Of a stretch of DNA of 64,000 nucleotides, positions 19,062-27,980 are shown in pieces. The stretch's first letter is position 1. Each line of letters starts with the position of its first letter. Below the pieces are notes generated by a model. It saw only the letters and a list, made by a program, of their open reading frames with translations, was not told the origin of the DNA and ran no database searches. The position numbers were made by a program, and so were the translations under genes. The stretch is from Cyclobacterium plantarum (GTDB lineage Bacteria; Bacteroidota; Bacteroidia; Cytophagales; Cyclobacteriaceae): assembly GCF_011290685.1 (NCBI RefSeq), contig NZ_JAANYN010000001.1:665325-729324 (forward strand), in the 5' to 3' direction.

Positions 19062-22000
19062 ATGGCTGAACAAAATCGAGGAATAGTTTCTAACAAGAAA
19101 AATTTTAATTCGGTGACCAACAAACCGGAGACCGCCCGAACATTCGTGCTGATTGTAGCTATTAGCGCCTATGATTCTGGTTGGCCCGCGCTTGAATTTC
19201 CAGTTTCTGATTGCGAACGATTATTGGAGGTATTGCAAAGAAAGTATCAAATCTCCGCTGATCCTGAATTGGTATCTTTTTTAAAAGATAGGGAAGCCAC
19301 GAGACCGGCCATACTTCAAAAACTGCACAGCTTCCGGAAAGGCAACGATATTATCACTCCAAGTGACAACCTGATCGTGATACTTTCAGGCCATGCATAT
19401 AGAGACGAACTTGATAAGAAGTCACAACCCTATTTTGCACCCTACGACTCAGTGCCACCAGATCCAGAAATGGATATAAGTGCGTTTAATTTATTAGGAA
19501 AAAAGGATATAATGGACCGGCTTACTAAGATTGTGGCTAAAGACATATTAGTTATTATTGATACATGCTACTCCTCTACTTTTACTCCCCACGAAATCAG
19601 ATTGCCGGATTCAGTCCGACCTACAAATAAGAGCTACTCACCGGATAATCCCTCCAGATGGATTCTGGCGTCTGGAAGAAATGAACCTGTTCCGGACAAA
19701 AGTTTTTTTACAGATTCTCTTATCAAAATTCTCGAAGAAAACACACGTTCTCATTTGCCTGTAAGTTCAATTAATGATTTAATTGAAGAGCAGAGAAAGG
19801 AAGCAGGGATCTTTATAAGTTCGCCTCATTGTGATAACAGTGTAAACGCCGACTTCAAAGGAGGCACGTTTAATTTTGTATTAGATGATGCTTTTCAAAA
19901 TAGAAAAGTTTACATTCCTCAACCAAATCAGCATACCCCGAAGAATAACCTTGATTATTCACAAAATCAGCTTAGAAAGAGATCTATTTTATTTCGATCA
20001 AAACTCTTGAATAGACACTTAAAGGGTTCTCAGATTGAAAGTGGATTACTTGCAGATACGATCCACACCGAGTTACAACAAAATCAAGTTAAGTTGGATG
20101 GGGAACCTGCACCACTAACTACTTCTGTTATTTCATTGTGGCAGCAACCCTGTACTCATGCCATTTTAATAGGCAATAGAGGAAGTGGGAAGACCATGTC
20201 GATCCTAAGGCTTTGGAAAGAGTTTTTGGAAAAGGAAGATTACCCTATCCCTATTTATGTGGAACTGAATGAATTTAATCATGTGCAGAAAGCCGAAAGA
20301 AAAGGATTTATCCTCCGCTACATAGCAAAAAATTACTTTGATAGTTACCCTATGGCTGAAAGTCTTAGAAACTTTATATGCCAACTTTTTTTCGATTCTA
20401 TTCCTAATTCCGCTAAAAGTCGGGAAAATCCTCGCTTTGTTTTACTTCTTGATGGGTTTAACCATGTCACAGTACCTCGAGAGGAGTTGACGACTGAACT
20501 CAGTTGGTTATCGGGTGATGGTACTTCAATTCAAATAATCTTCACCTCACGAAAAGTTGAAATTCAAAATTTTAATTGGGCGAATAAATATACGGTGGTA
20601 GAATTGGTACCCTTACAAGATAAACAAATCATAGCATACTTAAACAAACTTGATAATACAAATGAACCTGACCCGAGACTATTGCAGTTTTTTGGTAATC
20701 CCATGATGCTGACATTATATGCAGGTTCAGAGGTTATTTTAAAAAAATATAAAGAGGATGCCCGATTTACCTTTTTTACAGTAAGAACGGAAGCAGAGCT
20801 TCTGTGGAATTTTAGGGAAGCACAGTTCGCTAAATTGATGGAAGAATATGAGGGTCGATCGCATGAACAGCTTTTAGTGCGGTTTTTGTTATTTTTTTAT
20901 GTTCCCTTTTTGGCTTGGTCAATGGAAAAGAAAGGAAGAGTTTCCATAGCATGGAATATAGCGACTGATACAGACTATAATTTTTACGAGGTATTTAATA
21001 AAGCGTATGAGAAACTCAATGGAAGGACTAGCTTTTCGCAGTTTCAAGAGGTTTGGAAAATAAACGAGCACTTACCTATCGGCCAGCTAAGCGATATGCA
21101 AAAACTGGAACGATCAGAAACCTTTCTGAAATATCTTGTGGAACATCTACAACTTCTCACGAAGGAAGGTAATGAGTTACGGTTTTTACATCCCAACATT
21201 CGTCATTTTTTCGCTGCTTGTCATCTTGTTAATTGTATTCGTTTTTCGCTTGAGGAAAATCTTCTTCCTAAGGAATGGAAGTCCAGAGTTTTCCCAGTTT
21301 ATTTGAGGAGATTGATTGGCGAAATGGAAGGAGAGTATATTTTTGAACCACAAATTCTTCTACGTGGGGAGCAGGTTCCCGCTCGTATAAGAAATAATTC
21401 TGTTTCCCGACTTCTGGCTCAATGTGAAGGCCGAGAAATGAAGGAGGATTTTACCGTTTGTAATGCAGTTACTATCCTGCATGAGACTCGTGGCACCTTA
21501 GCGGGTGCAAACCTTCAGAATATTGATTTAAGAGGCGTGGTTTTAAATGGAATTCCGATGTCGGCATTTCGAGGTAAGAACTATCTGCCAGCTAAAGTCG
21601 ATGGCGCATGGATAGATGGAGAACTGTTTGAAAACCCAAAAGGTTTATATGGAATTTTAAACGTCGATTATAGTTTAGATAGCAAACGGATAGTTGGAAT
21701 TTCAGGTTATTCTGAAATCGGGGAATGGATAGCAGCAACAGGAAAATGTACATTTATACTAAAATTAGAACATTCGAATTCAGTCACCTCTGCAGTTTAC
21801 AATAGAGATAGGAAGCGAATACTATTGGGTTATAGAAATGGTAACATAAAGGAGTGGTCTGGAATAAATGGTGAATGCACAAAAATATTTTCTGGACACT
21901 CGGGCTGTGTGAATTCTGTGACTTATAATTTGGATGATAGTCGAATTCTATCAGCGTCAAGTGATGGAACAATTAAGGAATGGTGTGCGAGATCACTTGA

Positions 22001-23570
22001 ATGTTTACGAATTTATATTGGACATTCGGATGATATAAAATCAGCAGTGTATAGTTTGGATAATAAAAAGATTCTTTCTACCTCTAGGGACCGAAGCATT
22101 AAGGAATGGGCTACTGAAACTGGCGAATGCCTAAGGTCATTTGATAAACAGCATTCAGGTGTTACATCTGCGGTCTATAGTCCGGATGGTCAAAAATTTC
22201 TTTTTGTTACAGGTACAATTATCAAGGAGCTATCTGCATCCACTGGAAAGTGTATCAGTATATATGAAGGTCATTACATTGGAATGTGTTCTGCAATTTA
22301 TAGTAAGGATGGCCAACGAATACTGTCCTGTGCCTATGATAAAACCGTAAAGGAATGGTCAGTAATAACAGGAAAATGTATTCGCACGTTCGTGGGCCAT
22401 ATGGATATAGTTCACAAAGCAATTTATAGTGAAGATGGGCTGCGGATTCTTTCTTGTTCTAAAAGCGGAAGTATTATAGAATGGTCTGTGGAAACTGGCG
22501 AGTGCCTTTTTGCTGTGCAGAAGGGGGAAAATGGTATAGGTCCTTCTGCAGTATATAGCAAAAATGGTCGTTGTATTCTCAATAGTAAATTTACAAAGAC
22601 TTTTGAATGGTCAGTTTATAAAGCAAAATGTTTAAAAATTTTTAAAGGTGCCAATTCCACTATTAGTTATAGCCAAAATGGTATGCGGATAGTCACAGTA
22701 TCCTCAGACCATTCTCTGATGGAATTAAAACTATCAACGGGGGAATGCACCCGTAAATTTGCGGGACATACTAGAAAAATAAATACGCTCCTATATAGTT
22801 CAGATGATAAAAAAATACTTTCCGCCTCTGATGATGGAACCGTAAAAGAGTGGTCAGTTTTGAGGGGTTCGTGTCAGCGTACGATCAATATAAACAGATG
22901 CGTTATTTCTGCGGTATACAGCCCAAATGGCAGTTATATATTGTCTTGTTCAGCAGACGGAATTGCAAAAATATGGTCTGTGTGGTCAGAGTCATCGGTG
23001 AAGGTATTAAACGATCGAAATTGTAAGGTACATTCTGCGGTTTACAGTCCAGACGGGCAAAGGGTATTGGTTCATAATCACAAGCCAATTGGGTCTTTAG
23101 CGGAACTTTCGCCTAGTACTGGAGATAATCTGAAATCGTATAAATTTTTGGAATTTACCCGTTTCGCAAACTACAGTCGAGACGGAAGTCGCCTAATATT
23201 GGGTTTTAATAGTGGTGAATTACAGGAAAGGGCAAGGTCCAATGGAAAATGCTTGACGAATTATGTAGGTCATGATATTTTTATTTGCTCGGTAGATCAC
23301 AGTAGAGACGGGAAGACTATTTTGTCAAATGATTCCGGTGGAACGGTGAGAGAATGGTCAACAACCACGGGGAAAGAAATTAGAAAGTTCATTAGTGAAC
23401 CAGGCCTTATCACCCAAGGCCTAGACCTTCGCAACCTCCATCCTGACTCCAAATTTTCCGAGGAGGAAAAAGACCGTTTGCGACGCTACGGAGCCATCTT
23501 CAACGACCAAGACGCGAAAGAATGGCAGGAAGCCATACAGGATGCCTATGGTGACCAAACTTGGGAGTAA
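19062..23570 (+). CDS. Caspase-NACHT/STAND NTPase-WD40 protein (predicted conflict-system sensor)
   Basis: A 1502-residue multidomain protein. Seen in order: caspase-like domain (about 25-260) with H111 in LSGHAYRD and C169 in IIDTCYSST; a linker; a NACHT/STAND-type P-loop NTPase with Walker A GNRGSGKT at 371-378 and Walker B LLLDGFNH at about residue 461; helical NACHT-associated region; a short pentapeptide-like stretch (GTLAGANLQNIDLRG, about 810-840); and 14 WD40-like repeats (about 860-1450), enough for two seven-bladed propellers, with recurring SAVYSPDGQ and KEWS-x-x-TG-x-C. The repeats should bind the trigger, ATP-driven oligomerisation would follow, and the caspase domains would execute. 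I start at the ATG at 19062; an ATG at 18960 would overlap the previous gene by 77 bases and precede no domain. Confidence 0.9.
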   Translation: MAEQNRGIVSNKKNFNSVTNKPETARTFVLIVAISAYDSGWPALEFPVSDCERLLEVLQRKYQISADPELVSFLKDREATRPAILQKLHSFRKGNDIITPSDNLIVILSGHAYRDELDKKSQPYFAPYDSVPPDPEMDISAFNLLGKKDIMDRLTKIVAKDILVIIDTCYSSTFTPHEIRLPDSVRPTNKSYSPDNPSRWILASGRNEPVPDKSFFTDSLIKILEENTRSHLPVSSINDLIEEQRKEAGIFISSPHCDNSVNADFKGGTFNFVLDDAFQNRKVYIPQPNQHTPKNNLDYSQNQLRKRSILFRSKLLNRHLKGSQIESGLLADTIHTELQQNQVKLDGEPAPLTTSVISLWQQPCTHAILIGNRGSGKTMSILRLWKEFLEKEDYPIPIYVELNEFNHVQKAERKGFILRYIAKNYFDSYPMAESLRNFICQLFFDSIPNSAKSRENPRFVLLLDGFNHVTVPREELTTELSWLSGDGTSIQIIFTSRKVEIQNFNWANKYTVVELVPLQDKQIIAYLNKLDNTNEPDPRLLQFFGNPMMLTLYAGSEVILKKYKEDARFTFFTVRTEAELLWNFREAQFAKLMEEYEGRSHEQLLVRFLLFFYVPFLAWSMEKKGRVSIAWNIATDTDYNFYEVFNKAYEKLNGRTSFSQFQEVWKINEHLPIGQLSDMQKLERSETFLKYLVEHLQLLTKEGNELRFLHPNIRHFFAACHLVNCIRFSLEENLLPKEWKSRVFPVYLRRLIGEMEGEYIFEPQILLRGEQVPARIRNNSVSRLLAQCEGREMKEDFTVCNAVTILHETRGTLAGANLQNIDLRGVVLNGIPMSAFRGKNYLPAKVDGAWIDGELFENPKGLYGILNVDYSLDSKRIVGISGYSEIGEWIAATGKCTFILKLEHSNSVTSAVYNRDRKRILLGYRNGNIKEWSGINGECTKIFSGHSGCVNSVTYNLDDSRILSASSDGTIKEWCARSLECLRIYIGHSDDIKSAVYSLDNKKILSTSRDRSIKEWATETGECLRSFDKQHSGVTSAVYSPDGQKFLFVTGTIIKELSASTGKCISIYEGHYIGMCSAIYSKDGQRILSCAYDKTVKEWSVITGKCIRTFVGHMDIVHKAIYSEDGLRILSCSKSGSIIEWSVETGECLFAVQKGENGIGPSAVYSKNGRCILNSKFTKTFEWSVYKAKCLKIFKGANSTISYSQNGMRIVTVSSDHSLMELKLSTGECTRKFAGHTRKINTLLYSSDDKKILSASDDGTVKEWSVLRGSCQRTININRCVISAVYSPNGSYILSCSADGIAKIWSVWSESSVKVLNDRNCKVHSAVYSPDGQRVLVHNHKPIGSLAELSPSTGDNLKSYKFLEFTRFANYSRDGSRLILGFNSGELQERARSNGKCLTNYVGHDIFICSVDHSRDGKTILSNDSGGTVREWSTTTGKEIRKFISEPGLITQGLDLRNLHPDSKFSEEEKDRLRRYGAIFNDQDAKEWQEAIQDAYGDQTWE

Positions 23571-23626
23571 ATACCTTTACCACGCTATCCAAGCACTGAA
23601 GAATTATCCCAGACCGTCAGCGACAC

Positions 23627-24229
23627 TCAGATAACTTTATCTCCCCAATTGATATTCTTAAATTCTCCCTCAGTTACCACCACCGTCCTCTCCTCATCCG
23701 GATCGACTGCTGTAAATTCAAAAGTACCCGAAATCTGTTTGGCACTATGGTCTATGGAGGTCACCTCAACCTGGATTGTTCCAAAATCGTCGGTTAATGC
23801 AATATAAGCGTTTTCCATATTGTTCAGGACCATTGTAGAAACTCCAGCTGCCACATACCCGTCAAAGGTCGGTTCGGTGTCCGTGCCTCTATTTGTGAAA
23901 ATGGTTCCGGCTTTTAGTGAACTTAGATTCGGCCCAATTAATATTACTCTAACGTCAACCGCAGCCGCATCCTCCCAACTTCCGTCCACTCCGGAAATGC
24001 CCAGTACGAACCCACCTCCATTGGGGTTGATTACGAGGTTGGTTAAAATAAATTCAGCCTCCGGATCCTGTTCATTTGGCATTACCGCCTCAAAGTCTCT
24101 CCCATCTATTTTGGCGGTAATGCTTTGCCTTCCTGTTTCCTCTGGTTCCATTCCCTCGTCATCGTTACTACAACTTACCCCCATCAAAACGGTGATTAGG
24201 AATCCAATTAACTTCATGCTGGTTTTCAT
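23627..24229 (-). CDS. Bacteroidota lipoprotein (DUF6252-like), unknown function
   Basis: 200 residues with a lipoprotein signal peptide (lipobox VLMGVSC, cysteine around residue 20), an acidic linker and a beta-rich domain (ITAKIDGRDFEA...GTFEFTAVDPDEERTVVVTEGEFKNI). The opening AKIDG-x-x-FEA and closing GTFEFTA...V-x-x-GEF pattern is common in Bacteroidota lipoproteins such as the DUF6252 group. Role unknown. It is convergent with the caspase-WD40 gene, with only 56 bases between them. Its upstream region holds palindromic site B. Confidence 0.75.
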   Translation of the reverse strand: MKTSMKLIGFLITVLMGVSCSNDDEGMEPEETGRQSITAKIDGRDFEAVMPNEQDPEAEFILTNLVINPNGGGFVLGISGVDGSWEDAAAVDVRVILIGPNLSSLKAGTIFTNRGTDTEPTFDGYVAAGVSTMVLNNMENAYIALTDDFGTIQVEVTSIDHSAKQISGTFEFTAVDPDEERTVVVTEGEFKNINWGDKVI

Positions 24230-24721
24230 ACAATTCTGGTTTATGTTTTTTGAATAATTTATTGGCGGTTGTCTGATTTCCTACACTGTCACCACAATTG
24301 ATTTTCGCTATTACAGATTTTGAGACTCACCCATAGGTCCAGCCAAAATTAGTTTTTCAAATTTCTAACCGAACCACCAATTCTGGTGAAACCTGACAAC
24401 TCACTGAAAATTTCAATTTGATGGACGGATGCTGATATTTATCAAAAAATCAGATGGACCTGTGAATTGGATAGAAAATTTCTCCTGACGGCCGGTTGAC
24501 GGAATTTTTTTCAAATGCTTTAATTCCATGCCTCGATCTATCTGCTCAGATAAATACAGCTTGGGATCACTAATTAGAGGGTTTAAGCTTCTTACATTTT
24601 TCATCCACCAGGCAAAATAGCCTTGACTACTCTCCTGACGATAGCTTGACGTCAAGATGTAAATAATTAGTAATCAAACACTTGAAATTACCTGGAAAAC
24701 GAACCTTAAACATCGTTAACT
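24230..24721. other. Divergent intergenic region
   Basis: Contains palindromic site B and otherwise no recognisable feature. An 80-codon minus-strand reading frame (24413-24655) is open, but it has no recognisable motif and an irregular composition, so I do not call it. Confidence 0.4.
24373..24390. promoter_or_regulatory. Palindromic operator candidate, site B
   Basis: ACCACCA-ATTC-TGGTGAA: left arm perfect, right arm 5 of 7 against the consensus TGGTGGT. It lies 144 bases upstream of the minus-strand lipoprotein start at 24229. Confidence 0.45.
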
Positions 24722-24871
24722 ATGGAAAATCAAGTAAAAAAAATCGTCGCAATCCTAATTCTAATCTGGGGGATTTCCGGATGTGGACTTCTCGCAGACA
24801 AAGAAGAAATGGAACCCACCCATTTGGAATTGGTAAAAGATCCCGAAGAAAAGGATCCTGGAAACGGCTAG
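24722..24871 (+). CDS. Very small lipoprotein (49 residues)
   Basis: Short reading frame with a textbook lipoprotein leader: start MENQVKK, hydrophobic IVAILILIWG, lipobox ISGC with cysteine at residue 21, then a 28-residue acidic mature part ending PEEKDPGNG. A perfect 11-bp terminator hairpin lies 46 bases after the stop, supporting a real transcript. Function unknown; small lipoproteins of this kind are often entericidin-like or accessory subunits, but nothing here proves it. Confidence 0.62.
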   Translation: MENQVKKIVAILILIWGISGCGLLADKEEMEPTHLELVKDPEEKDPGNG

Positions 24872-24917
24872 CAGAAGTGCTGATGTAAGTTAAAACTTCT
24901 AGCATTGAATTACAATC

Positions 24918-24949
24918 AAAAGGCTTTGGATTTGTTTTCAAAGCCTTTT
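24918..24949 (+). terminator. Intrinsic terminator
   Basis: Perfect stem AAAAGGCTTTG (24918-24928) with CAAAGCCTTTT (24939-24949), A-rich on the left and T-rich on the right. It ends the small lipoprotein gene and precedes the histidine kinase gene. Confidence 0.75.
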
Positions 24950-25001
24950 ATGTATATTATTAACGAGGATTCTAATTTTCAGGTATTTATTTTATAGGGC
25001 T

Positions 25002-26855
25002 GTGAATTACAACGTACTTATCTACCTCATACATGTGGCCATTTTTTTACCCGGTCAGGAATTAGTAGCCCAAGAAGTGAATAGTGCAAAAAGGTATGAG
25101 TCACTTTATGCGGAAGCTTCCACTTTTCAGGAGGAAAGGCACCATCAAAAGGCAATTGACATTTATTATCAGCTGATAAAAGAGTCCGATTGGATGGAGG
25201 ATTTGGGCAATGCAAGGAAAACGTTTAACAGCTTGGGGTTTTCATTCTACAAATTACTAAAATATGATTCCAGTGCGCGGTATTATTTGAAATCCAATCA
25301 AGTGGCCATACGGCTCATGGACACCACCAGAATAATCACTTCCTATAAGTCCCTGGCCATGGCTTATCGACAAATTGGCCTTTACTCCCACTCCTTGGAA
25401 AACAGTCAAAAGGCATTGACACTGGCGCAACTCCATGGGGACATGGAGCAAGTTTCCGATATTCTTAATTCCATGGGAATAATGTACCTCAATCTGAAGC
25501 AATACGACAAATCACTTGAAAAACAACGCACCGCACTCGACCTCGCCCTTACGTTGGATGATTCTATGGGAATAGCCTACTTGTACAACAATATGGCAAT
25601 GAACCATTTTCATTCCGGGCGCTATGATAGCAGTCTCTATTTTAATCTGGAAGCTTTGGAAGTAAAAACCGCACTCGGCCTTCCTAAAACGGAGCAGGCT
25701 GCAAATCTAAATAATATTGGCGAGGATTATCTTAAAATTGGTAATTTAAAAAAAGCCGCGAGTTACTTGTTGGAGGCACATCGGTTATACCTGGATAACA
25801 GCGATATCGAAGGACAGATTATCTGCAAAACAAACCTTGCCAACCTGGCTATGATGGAAAATGATTTCCAATCGGCGAATACCTACCTGAATAGCATAAA
25901 ATCTCTTTTTAATAGTGTATTTATCAAAGAATTGTACCTTAATTTTTTAGAATTGAAAATCTCCCTTTCCGAAAAGGAACAGAAATTTTCCGCTGCGTTC
26001 AATGCTCACAAAGAACTCGCTGCATTAAAAGAAGAACTGTTTCAGGAGGAGCTGCTGGATGTTCAGCGTGTTGAGTCTGAATATTTGTTACGGGAAAAGG
26101 AACTGGAAAGGAATTTCGCCGAACAGGAAGCAGCTTTAGTCCGGATGGAAAACGAGCGATACCTCCTATATATAGTGGTTTTGGTGTTTTTGATAGGAGT
26201 GACTATTCTGCTGGTTTATTTCCTGTATAAATTAAATCAATCCTTAAAACAAAAAAATGGAATCATTGCATCACAGAAGGATGATTTAACTCATAGGACT
26301 TATAATATTTTGATGAAGGTGCAGTCATTAATAAGAATGGCATCCGGAAATTTGAAAGCCGATAAATCCAGACAGGTGATGCAAAATTTGGAGGCAGCCA
26401 TTTTATCAGCAGCCTCCCTGCAACAGTACCTGAATTTTGAGGATGAAAAAGGGGAAATCCATATTGGAGGGTATATTAAAGAATTGGTGATAAGACTTGA
26501 AGAGATGTTTAAGCTAACGGAACACAGGATTAATTTCCAGGTTGAGTCTAAGGCTGATATATTTCTACCTACAAATATCGTTTTAAATTTGGGCATAATC
26601 ATAGCCGAATTGGTTACCAATGCAACCAAACATGCCTTTACCGATCAAATTATTAATCCAGAAATCGTTGTGTCCATGAATAAACAAGGGGCATACCTTC
26701 TTATAAATGTTAAGGACAATGGGATAGGTTTGGATGGTGGGCAGAAACAAGGTGTTGGCACAGGCTTGATGCAGCGACTTACTAAATACATCCATGCAGA
26801 ATTGTTTGTTGAACCTTTTCCTGGAACCTGTTATACCCTCAAGTTGAAGATATGA
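25002..26855 (+). CDS. TPR-containing sensor histidine kinase (HisKA_2/HWE-like)
   Basis: Membrane sensor kinase. Seen: signal peptide (GTG start, then LIYLIHVAIFLPGQELVAQ), at least five periplasmic TPRs (about residues 35-310), a single membrane helix (YLLYIVVLVFLIGVTILLVYFLY, about 386-408), a HisKA_2-like dimerisation helix with the phospho-acceptor in DLTHRTYNILMKVQSL, and a HATPase_c domain with N-box ELVTNATKHAF and G1 box DNGIGL. It forms a two-component system with the LytTR regulator whose ATG overlaps its stop as ATGA. Known: this TPR-kinase/LytTR pairing is common in Bacteroidota. The signal sensed by the TPRs is unknown. Confidence 0.92.
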   Translation: MNYNVLIYLIHVAIFLPGQELVAQEVNSAKRYESLYAEASTFQEERHHQKAIDIYYQLIKESDWMEDLGNARKTFNSLGFSFYKLLKYDSSARYYLKSNQVAIRLMDTTRIITSYKSLAMAYRQIGLYSHSLENSQKALTLAQLHGDMEQVSDILNSMGIMYLNLKQYDKSLEKQRTALDLALTLDDSMGIAYLYNNMAMNHFHSGRYDSSLYFNLEALEVKTALGLPKTEQAANLNNIGEDYLKIGNLKKAASYLLEAHRLYLDNSDIEGQIICKTNLANLAMMENDFQSANTYLNSIKSLFNSVFIKELYLNFLELKISLSEKEQKFSAAFNAHKELAALKEELFQEELLDVQRVESEYLLREKELERNFAEQEAALVRMENERYLLYIVVLVFLIGVTILLVYFLYKLNQSLKQKNGIIASQKDDLTHRTYNILMKVQSLIRMASGNLKADKSRQVMQNLEAAILSAASLQQYLNFEDEKGEIHIGGYIKELVIRLEEMFKLTEHRINFQVESKADIFLPTNIVLNLGIIIAELVTNATKHAFTDQIINPEIVVSMNKQGAYLLINVKDNGIGLDGGQKQGVGTGLMQRLTKYIHAELFVEPFPGTCYTLKLKI

Positions 26856-27667
26856 ATAACCCTTCAAAAGTATTGGTTGTGGAGGACGATCCTTTCCTGG
26901 CAGACTTAATTGTCTCGGATTTATCAAAACTGTTTCCTTTGGCACCGCTTACTGTTCTGGGGCCGGCAGAGACTTTTTCACAGGCAGTGGAGTTGCTGCG
27001 CACCGGGCAGCCGGATGTGGTCTTGCTGGACATTGATTTGCAGGGAGACAAGCAGGCAGGCATCAAACTCGCCCACCATATCAATCTGACCCTTAAATTT
27101 ATATCTATTATTTTCGTTTCTGGATTGCCGAATGGGTTCGATCTGGCCAAACTCACCGCTCCTTGCGGCTTCTTGCGCAAGCCTTACGACCGCCAGCAAC
27201 TCGCCGATCAATTGGAATTGCTATTGATCCGGAAATCCCAATCCACTTTATCAGAAACAAATAACCTGGACTCTTCCTATTCAAAACTTCAGCAACCGGA
27301 TGCCATCTTTGTAGCTACAGCTCATGGGGAATTAACAGCCTTACCTTTAGAGAAACTCGTTTTACTGGAGGCAGATGGAAAAACCATTCGAGCATACCTA
27401 AATTCACAGCCATATCCAGTAGTATTTACATCGCCGGGTCTTAAGAATTTCTTTCAGGAACATGAACAAAACCTTGCCCCTGATTTTTTTCAGCTCAGCC
27501 GCAAACACATTGTTTGCCTGAGCAGGATCCAGCAGATAAAGCACAATCAGCTGTTATTGGCCCATCAAATTTCCACCACAGAAGTTAAAACGATTTCCCT
27601 ACCTATTCCGCAGAATGGAGATGCCAAAAACTCTTTATTTAAAAAATTAGGGAAGAATATTTATTGA
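26852..27667 (+). CDS. LytTR-family response regulator
   Basis: Phosphoreceiver plus LytTR DNA-binding domain. Seen: receiver residues ED in VVEDDPF, phospho-acceptor aspartate in VVLLDIDLQG, the switch serine in IIFVSGLP and lysine in GFLRKPYD; then a LytTR domain (about residues 150-270) with DAIFVATAHGELTALPLEKLVLLEADGKTIRAYL and FFQLSRKHIVCLSRI. The cognate kinase is the upstream gene. Target sites may be the ACCACCA-N4-TGGTGGT palindromes nearby, although LytTR proteins more often bind direct repeats. Confidence 0.93.
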   Translation: MNNPSKVLVVEDDPFLADLIVSDLSKLFPLAPLTVLGPAETFSQAVELLRTGQPDVVLLDIDLQGDKQAGIKLAHHINLTLKFISIIFVSGLPNGFDLAKLTAPCGFLRKPYDRQQLADQLELLLIRKSQSTLSETNNLDSSYSKLQQPDAIFVATAHGELTALPLEKLVLLEADGKTIRAYLNSQPYPVVFTSPGLKNFFQEHEQNLAPDFFQLSRKHIVCLSRIQQIKHNQLLLAHQISTTEVKTISLPIPQNGDAKNSLFKKLGKNIY

Positions 27668-27826
27668 ATATTCCCTTGAAGAGGTAAGTTCAACTTTTTT
27701 CGATTTGTGTGTGAGCACTATATGTCGTCCAACATGAAATTCAATGAACTATATTTTTTACTTATGCCCGTAATGCTTAACCTTTATTTAAGAGGGTAAA
27801 GCAGCATTTCTTGTGTATCTAGTTAA

Positions 27827-27844
27827 ACCACCAAGATTGGTGGC
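27827..27844. promoter_or_regulatory. Palindromic operator candidate, site C
   Basis: ACCACCA-AGAT-TGGTGGC: left arm perfect, right arm 6 of 7. It sits 136 bases upstream of the paralogous secreted-protein pair. The rest of the 27668-27980 gap is AT-rich and otherwise featureless. Confidence 0.6.
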
Positions 27845-27980
27845 CGAGGGCCCTGATTAAAGTGCTAAATTTCAATATTATTAGTCTAACCCTATTTATT
27901 GGCATTCACTATCATTGAAACACAGGTATAAAACATTCCCTCCTTTCAAAGTAAATATGCAAAGATAAAAATATTTAAAA

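Noticed and set aside
24413-24655. 80-codon minus-strand frame
   Set aside because: No motif, unusual composition, and it sits in a divergent promoter region.
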